Positions 25,743-35,143 of a stretch of DNA of 64,000 bases are shown piece by piece. Source of the stretch: Rouxiella badensis (GTDB lineage: Bacteria; Pseudomonadota; Gammaproteobacteria; Enterobacterales; Enterobacteriaceae); assembly GCF_002093665.1 (NCBI RefSeq), contig NZ_MRWE01000020.1, positions 24,208 through 88,207 on the forward strand, in the 5' to 3' direction. Every line of letters begins with the position of its first letter. The first letter of the stretch is position 1. A program made the position numbers and the translations under genes. The notes under the pieces were generated by a model, which had not been told where the DNA came from, did not search any database, and was given only the letters and a program-made list of their open reading frames with translations.

Positions 25743-27339
25743 TTCATTGAACGCTGACGTTATCGTCATCGGAGCCGGTATTGCCGGTTCACTGGCCGCA
25801 GAGAAAATGGCCAAGGCTGGTGTCTCCGTGCTGATGCTGGATTCAGGTCCTTTCTTCAAGCGTGATGAAGCGGTAGAGCTGTTCCGCCAGTCTCCGCTTA
25901 AGGGTGACTTCACCGAACCGTATCCGGCAAAACCTTGGGCGCCACAGCCTAAGTTCCAGCCAAAAGATAACAACTACCTTATCCAGAAAGGTCCGGACGT
26001 GTATGCGGCGCAGTATCTGCGCGGCGTCGGCGGCACCACCTGGCACTGGGCGGGTCAGGCCTTCCGCCTGCTGCCTAACGACATGAAAATCAAGACCCTT
26101 TATGGCGTCGGTCGCGACTGGCCCATCGGCTACGAAGATCTTGAACCTTACTACATGGAAGCCGAGATCCAGATGGGTGTCTCCGGCGACGATGACCTGG
26201 GCTCACCGCGTTCACAGCCTTATCCGCTGCCGGGTATCCCGCTGTCATACGGTTTTGAGCGCATTAAAGAGCGCGTTGCCTCATTGGGCTACGTGGTCGG
26301 TATCGGTCCTCAGGCGCGTAACAGTATTCCTTACGACGGTCGCCCGGCCTGCTGCGGTAACAACAACTGCATGCCCGTCTGCCCTATCGATGCCCAGTAT
26401 CACGGCGGTATCTCTGCGCGCAAAGCGGTAGAGGCCGGTGTGCGCATCATCGCCAACGCGGTGGTGTACAAAATTGAGGCTGACGACAGCGGCAACATCG
26501 TGGCTATCCATTATCTGGATAAAGAGAAACAGACCCACAAGGTCACCGGCAAGCGTTTCGTTCTGACCGCCAACGGTTTGGAAAGTCCAAAACTGCTGCT
26601 TATCTCCACCAGCGAGAAATATCCAAACGGTATCGCCAACAGCTCCGGCATGGTGGGTCGTAACCTGATGGACCACCCGGGCACGTCGGTCGAGTTCCTT
26701 GCCGACGAGCCGGTATGGTTTGGCCGTGGCCCAATGCGCCCGGGCAGTATCAACAACCTGCGTGACGGCGATTGGCGCGGTGAGCGCTCTGCGCTGCGCG
26801 TCGACCTGGCAAACACCTCACCGGTGCGTACGCTGACCGAACGTCTGGTGAAACAGGGTTACTATGGCAAGGCGCTGAACGACAAGCTGGCCTATCAGGC
26901 ACCGCGTTACGTGCTGCTGAACTGCCTGCTGGAGATGCTGCCAGAGCCGGAAAACCGCGTTGTGCCGAGCAAAACCGAGAAAGACGAATGGGGCATTCCA
27001 CGTCTCGAGGTGTATTACAAGTTCCCTGAGTACGTCAACAAAGGCTATGACCAGTCGATGATTGACTTCAAGAAGATTGCCGAAGCGATGGGCGGAACCG
27101 AAGTGGTTTACAGCAAACGTGGCGTTTACAACAACAACCAGCACATCACTGGCACGATGATTATGGGCAGCGACCCTAAAGATTCGGTGGTTGACGGAAA
27201 CTGCCGCACGCATGATCACCCGAACCTGTTTATCGCCGGTACCGGCATCATGCCTTCTGCCTCAACCGTTAACTCGACGTTAACCGGTACGGCGCTGGCG
27301 CTTCGCATGGCTGACTCGGTGCTGAAAAGCCTGGCCTGA
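25735..27339 (+). CDS. GMC-family FAD oxidoreductase, large subunit of sugar/aldonate dehydrogenase
   Basis: A 534-residue flavoprotein. The N-terminal dinucleotide-binding motif is VIVIGAGIAGSLAAEKMAKA, then GVGGTTWHWAGQA near residue 95. A cysteine cluster, ACCGNNNCMPVCPIDAQY near residues 203-222, matches the 3Fe-4S-binding loop of related FAD-dependent dehydrogenases. The catalytic His is expected in HITGTMIMG and the closing motif is STVNSTLTGTALALRMAD. It oxidises a sugar or aldonate (2-ketogluconate, gluconate, sorbitol and fructose are family substrates) in the periplasm and passes electrons to the downstream cytochrome. Confidence 0.9.
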   Translation: MADSLNADVIVIGAGIAGSLAAEKMAKAGVSVLMLDSGPFFKRDEAVELFRQSPLKGDFTEPYPAKPWAPQPKFQPKDNNYLIQKGPDVYAAQYLRGVGGTTWHWAGQAFRLLPNDMKIKTLYGVGRDWPIGYEDLEPYYMEAEIQMGVSGDDDLGSPRSQPYPLPGIPLSYGFERIKERVASLGYVVGIGPQARNSIPYDGRPACCGNNNCMPVCPIDAQYHGGISARKAVEAGVRIIANAVVYKIEADDSGNIVAIHYLDKEKQTHKVTGKRFVLTANGLESPKLLLISTSEKYPNGIANSSGMVGRNLMDHPGTSVEFLADEPVWFGRGPMRPGSINNLRDGDWRGERSALRVDLANTSPVRTLTERLVKQGYYGKALNDKLAYQAPRYVLLNCLLEMLPEPENRVVPSKTEKDEWGIPRLEVYYKFPEYVNKGYDQSMIDFKKIAEAMGGTEVVYSKRGVYNNNQHITGTMIMGSDPKDSVVDGNCRTHDHPNLFIAGTGIMPSASTVNSTLTGTALALRMADSVLKSLA

Positions 27340-27393
27340 TTCTTCTAAGGGACTGCGGTAGCCCACCGAGGGGTATCGTATGAGGATGTGGAA

Positions 27394-28716
27394 ATGAAAA
27401 TGAAATATTTGCTGGCGGCATTATTGCCTCTGGCGGCCGCGACCAGCGCTTTTGCAGACGATGCGTCAAGCTCGGCAGACATGATTAAACGCGGTGCCTA
27501 TCTGGCAACCGCGGCAGACTGTACCGCCTGTCACACGGCACCGAATGCGGCTAAGAACCAACAGTTTGGCGGCGGTTATCCGCTGGCATCGCCGTTTGGT
27601 GTGATTTATGGCACTAACATCTCCTCCGATAAGCAGTTTGGTATCGGCAACTGGACCGACGACGAGTTTGTACGTGCGGTGCGTGACGGCGTGGGTAAAG
27701 ACGGACAGCAGCTGTATCCGGCGATGCCTTACGACTCATTCACCAAGATGAAACGTGATGACGTGTTGGCAATCAAGGCCTATTTGATGTCCTTACCGGG
27801 CGTTCATGCGGCACCGGCCAAGACTGACCTCTCCTTCCCGTTCAACCAGCGCTGGGGCATGACGTTCTGGAAATGGTTCAACTTTGATAAGGGCGAGCTG
27901 AAGAACGATCCGACCAAGAGCGATGACTGGAACCGTGGCCGTTATCTGGTCGATGCGATGGAGCACTGCGGCACTTGCCACACGCCACGTAACCTGACCA
28001 TGGGCATGGACAACAGCAAAGCCTTCTCAGGCGGTGATCTGGGGTCATGGGTCGCGTTCAACATCACGCCAGACAAAAATGCAGGTATCGGTAACTGGTC
28101 GCAGCAAGATCTGGTCACTTACCTGAAGACCGGTGATGTAGCAGGCAAAGCCTCGGCTTCTGGCGCAATGGCTGAGGCAATTGAACACAGCCTGCAGCAC
28201 CTGACCGACGGCGACCTGAACGCAATTGCCACCTACATTCGCTCCGTTCCGGCGATTGCAGATGACAAACAGACTCAGCCGCGTGATTCGTTCGGCAAAC
28301 CGGCAACCGACGTGTTCGCTGACCGTGCTAACGCGGTTCCGTTTGACAAAACCGCGTCAGCGCTGTTCAACAGCAACTGTGCGGCCTGTCACGGCCAATC
28401 AGGTGGCGGTATCGGTAAGGGCTTCCACGCTTATCCGTCGCTGTTTAACCACACCAGCACCGGTGCAGCAGACAGCCGCAACATGGTTTCCGTGATCCTC
28501 GGCGGCGTTCAGCGCCACATGGACCAGGGTGAAGTCATGATGCCTTCATTTGCCAACCAGCTGAACGACGAACAGATTGCACAAATCAGCAACTACGTCA
28601 GCAACCAGTTCGGTAATCCGGCAGGTGCCACCGTCACGGCGAAAGAAGTGGCGAAAATGCGCAAAGCGGCAGACCTGACCTATCCACCGAAGATTGAAGA
28701 CGGTACTCAGAAATAA
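27394..28716 (+). CDS. Triheme cytochrome c subunit of membrane dehydrogenase
   Basis: A 440-residue protein with a Sec signal peptide (MKMKYLLAALLPLAAATSAFA) and three haem c sites: CTACH at 43-47, CGTCH at 192-196 and CAACH at 329-333. It moves electrons from the FAD subunit to ubiquinone at the outer face of the inner membrane. The start at 27394 has GAGG eight bases upstream; the GTG at 27388 is less likely. It closes the four-gene operon and is followed by a strong terminator. Confidence 0.92.
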   Translation: MKMKYLLAALLPLAAATSAFADDASSSADMIKRGAYLATAADCTACHTAPNAAKNQQFGGGYPLASPFGVIYGTNISSDKQFGIGNWTDDEFVRAVRDGVGKDGQQLYPAMPYDSFTKMKRDDVLAIKAYLMSLPGVHAAPAKTDLSFPFNQRWGMTFWKWFNFDKGELKNDPTKSDDWNRGRYLVDAMEHCGTCHTPRNLTMGMDNSKAFSGGDLGSWVAFNITPDKNAGIGNWSQQDLVTYLKTGDVAGKASASGAMAEAIEHSLQHLTDGDLNAIATYIRSVPAIADDKQTQPRDSFGKPATDVFADRANAVPFDKTASALFNSNCAACHGQSGGGIGKGFHAYPSLFNHTSTGAADSRNMVSVILGGVQRHMDQGEVMMPSFANQLNDEQIAQISNYVSNQFGNPAGATVTAKEVAKMRKAADLTYPPKIEDGTQK

Positions 28717-28766
28717 TTCAGGAAAAAATCAGGCTATATCCCTGAGAACTCTTTGAGAACCCGACA

Positions 28767-28794
28767 AAAGGCCGAACAGTGTTCGGCCTTTTTT
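28767..28794. terminator. Strong bidirectional terminator
   Basis: AAAAGGCCGAACA, GTG loop, TTCGGCCTTTTTT: an 11-bp stem with an A run on the left and a T run on the right, so it can end both the plus-strand cytochrome operon and the convergent YbhB-like gene. Confidence 0.9.
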
Positions 28795-28812
28795 ATTCTC
28801 CACAGGCGGCCG

Positions 28813-29382
28813 TTACTCACCGAAACGAGCCACCAGCGTGGCATTGTCGATGGCATGCCCTTTAAGCCGCTCGAACAGCTGGTCATAGGTTAAGCCTTTC
28901 GGCAGCGCGTTCGGCGCTAAATCCGTGGCAATCAGCTGCACGATATAGTGATGCGAACCGGTGCCGACCGGTGGACAAGGCCCATTATAGTAGCCGTGTC
29001 CCATGGTATTCCTCCCGCCGACGAAGCCTTTACCCTCGCTTAACGCATCCTGAGCAAAGCCGGTTGCGGTGGCCGGAATACCGTAAGTCACCAGATGATT
29101 GACCCCAAGACCGTGATTGGCGTCGACGTCGCGAATCGTCAGCGTGAAGCTTTGGGTCCCCTTAGGTGCGTTCTGCCAGCTGAAGGCAGGAGAGAAATTG
29201 TCGCCGATACAGGCGGGATTAGCCTTGATGTTGCCGGCAAACTGCTTTGCCAATACGCCATTATCGGTAAAAGCAGGCGAACTCAGCGTAAACATTGGTG
29301 CAGGCGCTGCGCTAGCCATAGACGTCCATGCACAGAGTGCCAGCCCTGCCACCGTTTTATAGAACGAAATCGATTTAGCCAT
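28813..29382 (-). CDS. YbhB/YbcL family Raf-kinase-inhibitor-like protein, secreted
   Basis: A 189-residue PEBP-fold protein. The ATG at 29382 is preferred (AAGG nine bases upstream) and gives a signal peptide, MAKSISFYKTVAGLALCAWT to SMASA. Family motifs are SPAFSWQNAPKGTQSFTLTI, RDVDANHGLGVNHLVTYGIP and GYYNGPCPPVGTGSHHYIVQL, with the conserved ligand-pocket Asp and His residues. E. coli YbhB and YbcL have unsettled roles; YbcL of uropathogens dampens neutrophil migration. It is convergent with the cytochrome operon and followed upstream by its own promoter gap. Confidence 0.88.
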   Translation of the reverse strand: MAKSISFYKTVAGLALCAWTSMASAAPAPMFTLSSPAFTDNGVLAKQFAGNIKANPACIGDNFSPAFSWQNAPKGTQSFTLTIRDVDANHGLGVNHLVTYGIPATATGFAQDALSEGKGFVGGRNTMGHGYYNGPCPPVGTGSHHYIVQLIATDLAPNALPKGLTYDQLFERLKGHAIDNATLVARFGE

Positions 29383-29548
29383 GTTTGACATCCTTGCTTG
29401 ATAAAAAAGACACAAGAACAGTAAGGATAGCAAAGCGGTGCTTTCTCTCAGTTCAGGAAAGCTTTTTAATTGCAAAGAGATGTGAAAATTCTTGTTATAA
29501 GCGTTTTCGTTACTGCCCCTCCTCATTACCTGTTTAGGCAATAAAAAA

Positions 29549-29589
29549 GCGTCCTGTTAGCGCTCAGTTCCCTGAACGCTAACGGACGC
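29549..29589. terminator. Long stem-loop with flanking A and T runs
   Basis: GCGTCC(T)GTTAGCG pairs with CGCTAACGGACGC, and the inner TCAG-TTCC-CTGA extends the stem. It is flanked by AAAAAA and CTTTT. It lies in the gap 29383-29809 between the YbhB-like gene start and the end of the next minus-strand operon, so it most likely terminates the peptide ABC operon on the minus strand. The remainder of the gap shows no gene. Confidence 0.7.
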
Positions 29590-29809
29590 CTTTTATTCAC
29601 AAACTTGAACCGGGCCGCCGTTGGCGCGGTTTATACCCAAGGTCAATGCAGCTTATATGCCAAGATTTTCAGCCCCGCGATTACTCAGACAATCAATAAG
29701 TTAGCCTTGATGCAATCGGGGGGTGATGATTTTTTGCACTAAAAGTGACGCCGTTGCACAACAATATAGCCATTGAGAATAAAGCAACGCCCCGTGTCAG
29801 TCTCAGCCA

Positions 29810-30490
29810 TTATCCCAGCACAATTCCCTTCGCCATCGTCACATGGCGATCGCACATGTGGTCAATAACGTCGGCATCATGGCTTACCAGAATCATCGTT
29901 AAATTCCCGGCCGCCTTCAGTTCATTAAGCAGATTGAGGATTTCTGCCTGCACCGACATGTCCAGCGCCGAGGTGGGCTCATCGAGCAACAGCAGTTTTG
30001 GCTTGAGCAACAGCGCACGAACAATGGCCACACGCTGGCGCTGACCGCCGGAGAGCTGGTGCGGATAACGATGAATTAACGCCGGATCCAGCCCCACCAG
30101 GCGGAAACCTTCCGCCACTTTTTGCTCAATATCCTGCTCTTTCAGCAGTTTTAGCGGCTCACTCAGCGTGCGTAAAAGTTTGTGCTTGGGATGCAGCGAA
30201 GCATACGGGTCCTGAAACACCATCTGTACCTCGCGACGCAATACGCCGGTAAACGGTTTGCCCGGCGTCAGGCGGTGGCCGAGCAGCGTCATGTCGCCCG
30301 TCCACTGCGTATTTAGCCCGGCAAGCACCCACAGCAGCGAGGATTTCCCGCAGCCAGACGGTCCGACCAACCCGAAACACTCTCCCTGATTGATGGTCAG
30401 GTCGACGTCATGAACCACCGTACGCACGTCATAACCTTGACGGTGAGAAACGCTGAGTTGATGCAGTTGGGCAATAATTTCTCTGCTCAT
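29810..30490 (-). CDS. Peptide ABC transporter ATPase (DppF type), second system
   Basis: A 226-residue ATPase starting at the ATG at 30490 (MSREIIAQLHQL), which overlaps the upstream ATPase stop; a longer frame from 30586 lies inside that gene. Walker A is GPSGCGKSSLLW, the Q-loop is MVFQDPYASLHPKH, the signature is LSGGQRQRVAIVRAL and Walker B is LLLDEPTSALD. It ends soon after the switch His (VSHDADVIDHMCDR), so it is short for a DppF protein and lacks the usual C-terminal peptide-type extension. Confidence 0.88.
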   Translation of the reverse strand: MSREIIAQLHQLSVSHRQGYDVRTVVHDVDLTINQGECFGLVGPSGCGKSSLLWVLAGLNTQWTGDMTLLGHRLTPGKPFTGVLRREVQMVFQDPYASLHPKHKLLRTLSEPLKLLKEQDIEQKVAEGFRLVGLDPALIHRYPHQLSGGQRQRVAIVRALLLKPKLLLLDEPTSALDMSVQAEILNLLNELKAAGNLTMILVSHDADVIDHMCDRHVTMAKGIVLG

Positions 30491-31377
30491 GGCTGGCCCT
30501 CCTCCCCGCTGAGGCGCGCCAACAGCGCGCGGTCCAACACCGGCAGCATTTCGCCGCGCGTGGCTTTGCTCGGGCGGCACGACCACAGCGTATGAGTATA
30601 GGGGTGCGTCGCCTGCGCCAGCTGGCTCGAGGCAAGACGGTCAACAATTTGCCCTTTGTACATCACCATCACCTGTTCGGTATACTGAGAAACCTGTTGT
30701 AAATCATGGCTAATCAGCACCAGTCCCATATTGCGCTCGTCAACCAGACGCTCAATCAGTTTCAGCACCTGCTCGCGCATTTCATAGTCCAGCGCCGAGG
30801 TGGGTTCATCGGCCACCAGCCACTGCGGACGATTGATAAGCGCAATGGCCAGCATCACGCGCTGCCCCATACCGCCGGAAAGCTGATGCGGATAAAGCTT
30901 GCTGAGTTGCGCTGGATTAGGCAGGCCAACGGCGTTGAGCATGTCGAGGCGCTGTTCCTTGCGCTCACTGCGGCTGAAGCGCCCGTGCAGGCGCAGCGGT
31001 TCTTCAACCTGTTTGCCGATAGGCTGCGCAGGGTTGAGCGCGTGTTTCGGGTCCTGCATCACCATCGCAATGCGATTGCCGCGCAGCGGATTCCATTCAC
31101 GCTCCTTCAGGCGGGTTAAATCCTGCCCACCGAGAGTCAGTTGGCTGGCCTGCATCTGACAAGGGCTTGGCAGCAGGCCCATCAGCGCCCGGGCGGTCAT
31201 CGACTTGCCCGAGCCAGACTCGCCCACCAGCGCTACACGTTCCTGACCCACGCTGAATGAAATTGACTTCACCAGCTCGATAGGCTGAGGACCGGGAACG
31301 TAAACGGTCAAATCTTTCGCGATCAGCAGGTTTGAATCTGCGCCCGCCGCTTGCGGTGTGGTTGAATTAATTGCCAT
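30487..31377 (-). CDS. Peptide ABC transporter ATPase (DppD type), second system
   Basis: A 296-residue ATPase starting at the ATG at 31377 (MAINSTTPQAAG). An in-frame extension to 31647 runs antisense-like through the permease and is rejected. Walker A is GESGSGKSMTA, the Q-loop is MVMQDPKHALNP, the signature is LSGGMGQRVMLAIAL and Walker B is LVADEPTSALD, with switch His in ISHDLQQV. The C-terminal THPYTHTLWS stretch is the D-subunit mark. It overlaps the upstream permease by 11 bp and the downstream ATPase by 4 bp. Confidence 0.9.
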   Translation of the reverse strand: MAINSTTPQAAGADSNLLIAKDLTVYVPGPQPIELVKSISFSVGQERVALVGESGSGKSMTARALMGLLPSPCQMQASQLTLGGQDLTRLKEREWNPLRGNRIAMVMQDPKHALNPAQPIGKQVEEPLRLHGRFSRSERKEQRLDMLNAVGLPNPAQLSKLYPHQLSGGMGQRVMLAIALINRPQWLVADEPTSALDYEMREQVLKLIERLVDERNMGLVLISHDLQQVSQYTEQVMVMYKGQIVDRLASSQLAQATHPYTHTLWSCRPSKATRGEMLPVLDRALLARLSGEEGQP

Positions 31378-32233
31378 GACGGGTATCCATCTTGTCGCGC
31401 AGGCCATCGCCCAGTAGGTTAAACGCCAGACTGGCGAACAGAATGGCCCCGCCGGGTGCTGCAGCCACCCACCACTGGTCAAAGATAACTTTACTGCCTT
31501 CGGCGACCATCGACCCCCACTCGGCGGTCGGCGGCTGAATGCCCATCCCGAGGAAGCCAAGACCGGCGGAGGAAAGAATGATCCCGCCGAGGCTGAGCGC
31601 GGCGCGAACGACCGCACTCGGCATGCAGAGCGGCAAAATATGGCCAAACATCAGGCGAAAACCGCCAATCCCCTGCATACGCGCGGCGGCAAGATAGTCG
31701 CTACGACGCAGGGCAAGCGTCTCGGCGCGCGCCTGACGGGAAAACGGCGGCCAACTGGTGAAGGCCAGCGCCAACGCCCCATTCATCAAACCAGGCCCCA
31801 AAATCGCCACCAGCGCCAACGCCATCACCAGACTGGGCAACGACAGCACGATGTCGGTGAAGCGCATTAGAATACGTTCAACCCAGCCACCGAGATAACC
31901 GGCGCTGATGCCAATCAGTAAACCAAAGGGAATCGTCAGCAGCAAAATCAGCGACACCAGCAGCAGCGTCGGCCTCGCGCCATAAATCACCCGCGACAAG
32001 AGGTCGCGGCCAAAACCGTCGGTGCCGAGCCAATGCTGTGCCGATGGCGGCATGAGTCGGATTTCAATATGCTGAATATTCGGGTCGAAAGGGGCCAGCC
32101 AGGGTGCAAACAGCGCGGCCAGCAGCAAAATTACCGCCAGCACGGTGCCCACGGAAAGCGTGGTCACACGACGCGCGCCTCGGCCGGGTGCGACGCGAGC
32201 CAGCGCCGGTTGTTCAGGAGTCAGTGGAGTCAT
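31367..32233 (-). CDS. Peptide ABC transporter permease (DppC type), second system
   Basis: A 288-residue permease. After the first membrane segment (VGTVLAVILLLAALFAPWLA) it has the C-type block WLGTDGFGRDLLSRVIYGAR, the docking loop RRSDYLAAARMQGIGGFRL and the C-terminal LAFNLLGDGLRDKMDTRHG. Eight bp separate it from the B-type permease. It forms the membrane channel with that protein. Confidence 0.9.
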   Translation of the reverse strand: MTPLTPEQPALARVAPGRGARRVTTLSVGTVLAVILLLAALFAPWLAPFDPNIQHIEIRLMPPSAQHWLGTDGFGRDLLSRVIYGARPTLLLVSLILLLTIPFGLLIGISAGYLGGWVERILMRFTDIVLSLPSLVMALALVAILGPGLMNGALALAFTSWPPFSRQARAETLALRRSDYLAAARMQGIGGFRLMFGHILPLCMPSAVVRAALSLGGIILSSAGLGFLGMGIQPPTAEWGSMVAEGSKVIFDQWWVAAAPGGAILFASLAFNLLGDGLRDKMDTRHGN

Positions 32234-32241
32234 AAATAGGC

Positions 32242-33294
32242 TTACCGGGTTCGCGGATCGAGTAAATAGGTCAACGCATCGGCCAGCGCATTGAGCAGCA
32301 CAAAGCTGCTGCCAATCAGCAACGTCGAGCCCAAAATGGCCGGCATATCGGCGGCAAACAGTGCGGTGGTCAGATAGCGGCCAACGCCGGGCCAGGCAAA
32401 GACCGTTTCAGTCAGCACCGCGCCTTCAAGCATGCTGGCGTAGGACAGGCTGAGCACGGTGATAAGCGTGCCGAAGACGTTGGGAAACACGTGACACAGC
32501 AACACCCGGACGCGCCCAGCGCCCTTCGAGCGTGCGAGGATCACATACTCTTTGTTGATTTCACCGAGCATCGAGGCGCGCAGCAGACGGGTTATCCCCG
32601 CCATCGACAGCAGGCCCAGCACCGTTACCGGCAGCCACATGTGGCGGATAGCGTTGAAGAACATGTCGCGGTCGCCCGACAGCCAAGTATCAATCAGCAC
32701 AAAGCCGGTGCGCGGCTCCATGGTATAGAGATAGGCGTCGTCGAGCCTGCCAGGGCCACCGGCCCAGTGCAGCACGGCGTAGAACAGCAGCAGTCCAAGC
32801 AGACTGAGCCAGAAGATAGGCACAGAATAGCCGAGCAGCGAGACAAGACGCACGATGTTATCAAGCCAGCTGCCGGGTTTATAGACCGACAGAAGCGCAA
32901 GGATAATGCCGAAAAATGCACCAAAAAGAATGGCGCAGGTCGCCAGTTCGATAGTCGCAGGGAACGTATGCATCAGGTCGCTGGAAACCGGCTGACCGGT
33001 CATGCTCGACATGCCCATATCGCCGTGAGCCAGATGCTCGAGGTAGCGCCAGAACTGGACTGGCATCGGCTGGTCGAGCCCCAAATCCTTGCGCACCTGC
33101 GCGTAGGTCGCTTCGCTGGCGTGATCGCCAGCAATCTGCATCGTCGGGTCAACCGGCGCAAGATGTGACAGCGCGAAGGTAAAGGCCAGCAGGCCAAGCA
33201 GGGTCAGCATTAAAGAAACAAGGCCGCCTAGCAGGCGGCCTGACCAACGCCAACCCTGTCGGAACAGACCGACAGGAGGAGTAGTTTGAATCAT
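32242..33294 (-). CDS. Peptide ABC transporter permease (DppB type), second system
   Basis: A 350-residue permease with six membrane segments. The periplasmic loop is FALSHLAPVDPTMQIAGDHA, the docking loop is KEYVILARSKGAGRVRVLLCH, and the C-terminus, LADALTYLLDPRTR, is the standard DppB ending. It overlaps the binding-protein stop by one base, so translation is probably coupled. Confidence 0.9.
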   Translation of the reverse strand: MIQTTPPVGLFRQGWRWSGRLLGGLVSLMLTLLGLLAFTFALSHLAPVDPTMQIAGDHASEATYAQVRKDLGLDQPMPVQFWRYLEHLAHGDMGMSSMTGQPVSSDLMHTFPATIELATCAILFGAFFGIILALLSVYKPGSWLDNIVRLVSLLGYSVPIFWLSLLGLLLFYAVLHWAGGPGRLDDAYLYTMEPRTGFVLIDTWLSGDRDMFFNAIRHMWLPVTVLGLLSMAGITRLLRASMLGEINKEYVILARSKGAGRVRVLLCHVFPNVFGTLITVLSLSYASMLEGAVLTETVFAWPGVGRYLTTALFAADMPAILGSTLLIGSSFVLLNALADALTYLLDPRTR

Positions 33295-34862
33295 TACTTG
33301 GTGACCTTGCTGTAGAACACCATGTCAGGATTAATGCCCTGCACGTAGCCTTTGATGTTGTCGCGCACGGCAATCAGGCTGCGCGCCTGTAGGCCGATAA
33401 CAAACGGTGAGTCTTTTTGTACGGCAAGCTGCAGCTGACGATAATCCGCTACACGTTTAGCCTTGTCGTTTTCGGCCGTCGCAGCAAGCGTCTGCTTGCT
33501 CAGCTGTGGAATACTCCAGTTTGCACGCCACGCCAGCGTCTTGCTGCCGTTTTCCGGATTGTAGGCAAAGGCAGAGGCGTTAGTGTTAGGGTCGAAGTAG
33601 TCAGGCCCCCACGAAGACAGCGTCGCGTCAAAGTCGTGTGACTGCACTTTCAGTGAAATCTGCGAACTCACGCCCGGCTCCAGCTTAACGTTGATGCCTG
33701 CCTGAGCAAAACTGGCCTGCAACGCCTGAGCAATATCCAGATACGGCGGCTGGTTGGTCACGGCGATGGTGAAGCTTACGTTTTTCAGCCCCGCCTTATC
33801 AAGAATCGCCTTGGCCTTGGCGGGATCAAACTTGTAAGGGTTGTCATTCAATGCGCCCAAATAACCGTCCGGAAGGAACGCCTGATGCACCTGGAACTGG
33901 CCTTTCAGCAGATCCTTGGCGATATGGTCGTAGTCAAACAGGTAGCGAGCCGCTTCCCAAAGTGCCGGGTTAGCTAACGCTGGGGAGGCTTTAGTATTGA
34001 AATACAAGAAGTACAGTGATGCATATGGCACAGCCAGCGGCTTAACGCCCGGCTTACCCTGCAGGCCAGCCATCTGATCCGCACCCAGGTTGCGCGCCAT
34101 ATCAGCATCGCCCTGCTCAATGAGCAGACGACGAGCGGCCGCATCAGGCACGTTTTTAATCAACACGGTCGGGATCTTCGGCGCGCCTTCCGGCGAGCTT
34201 GGGTTTGCCTGCAACACCAGCACCTGATGTGGAATATAGGTACGAATTTTGTAAGGGCCGCTGCCTGCGGAATGGTCGCTCAACCACTGGTGGCCGAGAT
34301 CGTCACCCTTGGCGTTTTGCTCAACCAGTTTAGCGTCAATAATCGAAGAAACCGGCGCAGAGAGCAGACTCAACACAAAGCTCGGGCTGACGTTTTCAGT
34401 CCAGCTAATTTTCACGTGCTGTGCGTCTATCTTGGTCAGGAAACCGTCAACATTTTTTGCGTTCCAGCCTAGCTGGGTCAGGATGAAGGAGGGTTCAAGA
34501 TTCAGCTTCACCACGCGAGACAGTGAGAAAACCACGTCGTCGGCGGTTAATGGATTACCGCTGGCGAAGGTCGCTTTCGGATCCAGGGTAAAGGTCAGGC
34601 TCTTGTTGTCACTTCCCGCCTGCCATGAGGTCGCCAGCGTTGGCTTCAAATCGATAGGATTAGTTGGGTCAGACTGCACCAGACGTTGGTAAACGTTGGT
34701 GAATGCCTGCACGGTAGTCAGTTCGAAGCCTTGAGCCGGGTCGAAGCTCGACGCATCATCAAGAGATTGTGCAATAACCAAAGTGTTGGCTGGCGTCGCC
34801 GCCTGTACGCTAAAAGAGGCAGCAATGGCTGCAAAAAGAACTGAAGGAATTATTTTTTTCAT
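33294..34862 (-). CDS. Peptide ABC transporter substrate-binding protein, second system (Sec signal)
   Basis: A 522-residue SBP family 5 protein with a classical Sec signal peptide (MKKIIPSVLFAAIAASFSVQA, cleavage near residue 21). The body shows LTADDVVFSLSRVVKLN near residue 110, WGPDYFDPNTNASAF near residue 425 and a C-terminal peptide-binding pattern. It is clearly related to the binding protein at 8.2 kb (both share the YFDPN-N-A-F block) but uses Sec rather than Tat. It opens the five-gene operon; its promoter must lie in the AT-rich 281-bp gap upstream. Ligand unknown. Confidence 0.88.
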   Translation of the reverse strand: MKKIIPSVLFAAIAASFSVQAATPANTLVIAQSLDDASSFDPAQGFELTTVQAFTNVYQRLVQSDPTNPIDLKPTLATSWQAGSDNKSLTFTLDPKATFASGNPLTADDVVFSLSRVVKLNLEPSFILTQLGWNAKNVDGFLTKIDAQHVKISWTENVSPSFVLSLLSAPVSSIIDAKLVEQNAKGDDLGHQWLSDHSAGSGPYKIRTYIPHQVLVLQANPSSPEGAPKIPTVLIKNVPDAAARRLLIEQGDADMARNLGADQMAGLQGKPGVKPLAVPYASLYFLYFNTKASPALANPALWEAARYLFDYDHIAKDLLKGQFQVHQAFLPDGYLGALNDNPYKFDPAKAKAILDKAGLKNVSFTIAVTNQPPYLDIAQALQASFAQAGINVKLEPGVSSQISLKVQSHDFDATLSSWGPDYFDPNTNASAFAYNPENGSKTLAWRANWSIPQLSKQTLAATAENDKAKRVADYRQLQLAVQKDSPFVIGLQARSLIAVRDNIKGYVQGINPDMVFYSKVTK

Positions 34863-35143
34863 TGATTAACGCTCTTTTAAGTTAGCGAAGTTGCTAATGA
34901 TTTTGGGAGTGTATGGCAGTTATGAAGCGACAATAAAGTCATTTGAGGTCTATGGTTATTCAAATTTTGCATAACGTAATGAGAATGGTTATATGTCGAG
35001 CAAAACGGGCATAATAGCCGCAAAAAGCCTGTGTCATCAGGGCTCAGGCAATACAAAGCGTTCATCTGCCTAACCCCACCTCAAGCAATATGGCTTATTT
35101 GCAGGAGGTGGGCACGGGATGGCCAAAGAGAGTTTTGCGGTTT

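Noticed and set aside
31378..31647. Extended N-terminus for the second DppD-type ATPase
   Set aside because: The 90 extra residues are Arg/Ser/Pro-rich out-of-frame text of the permease gene; the ATG at 31377 gives a standard ATPase start.
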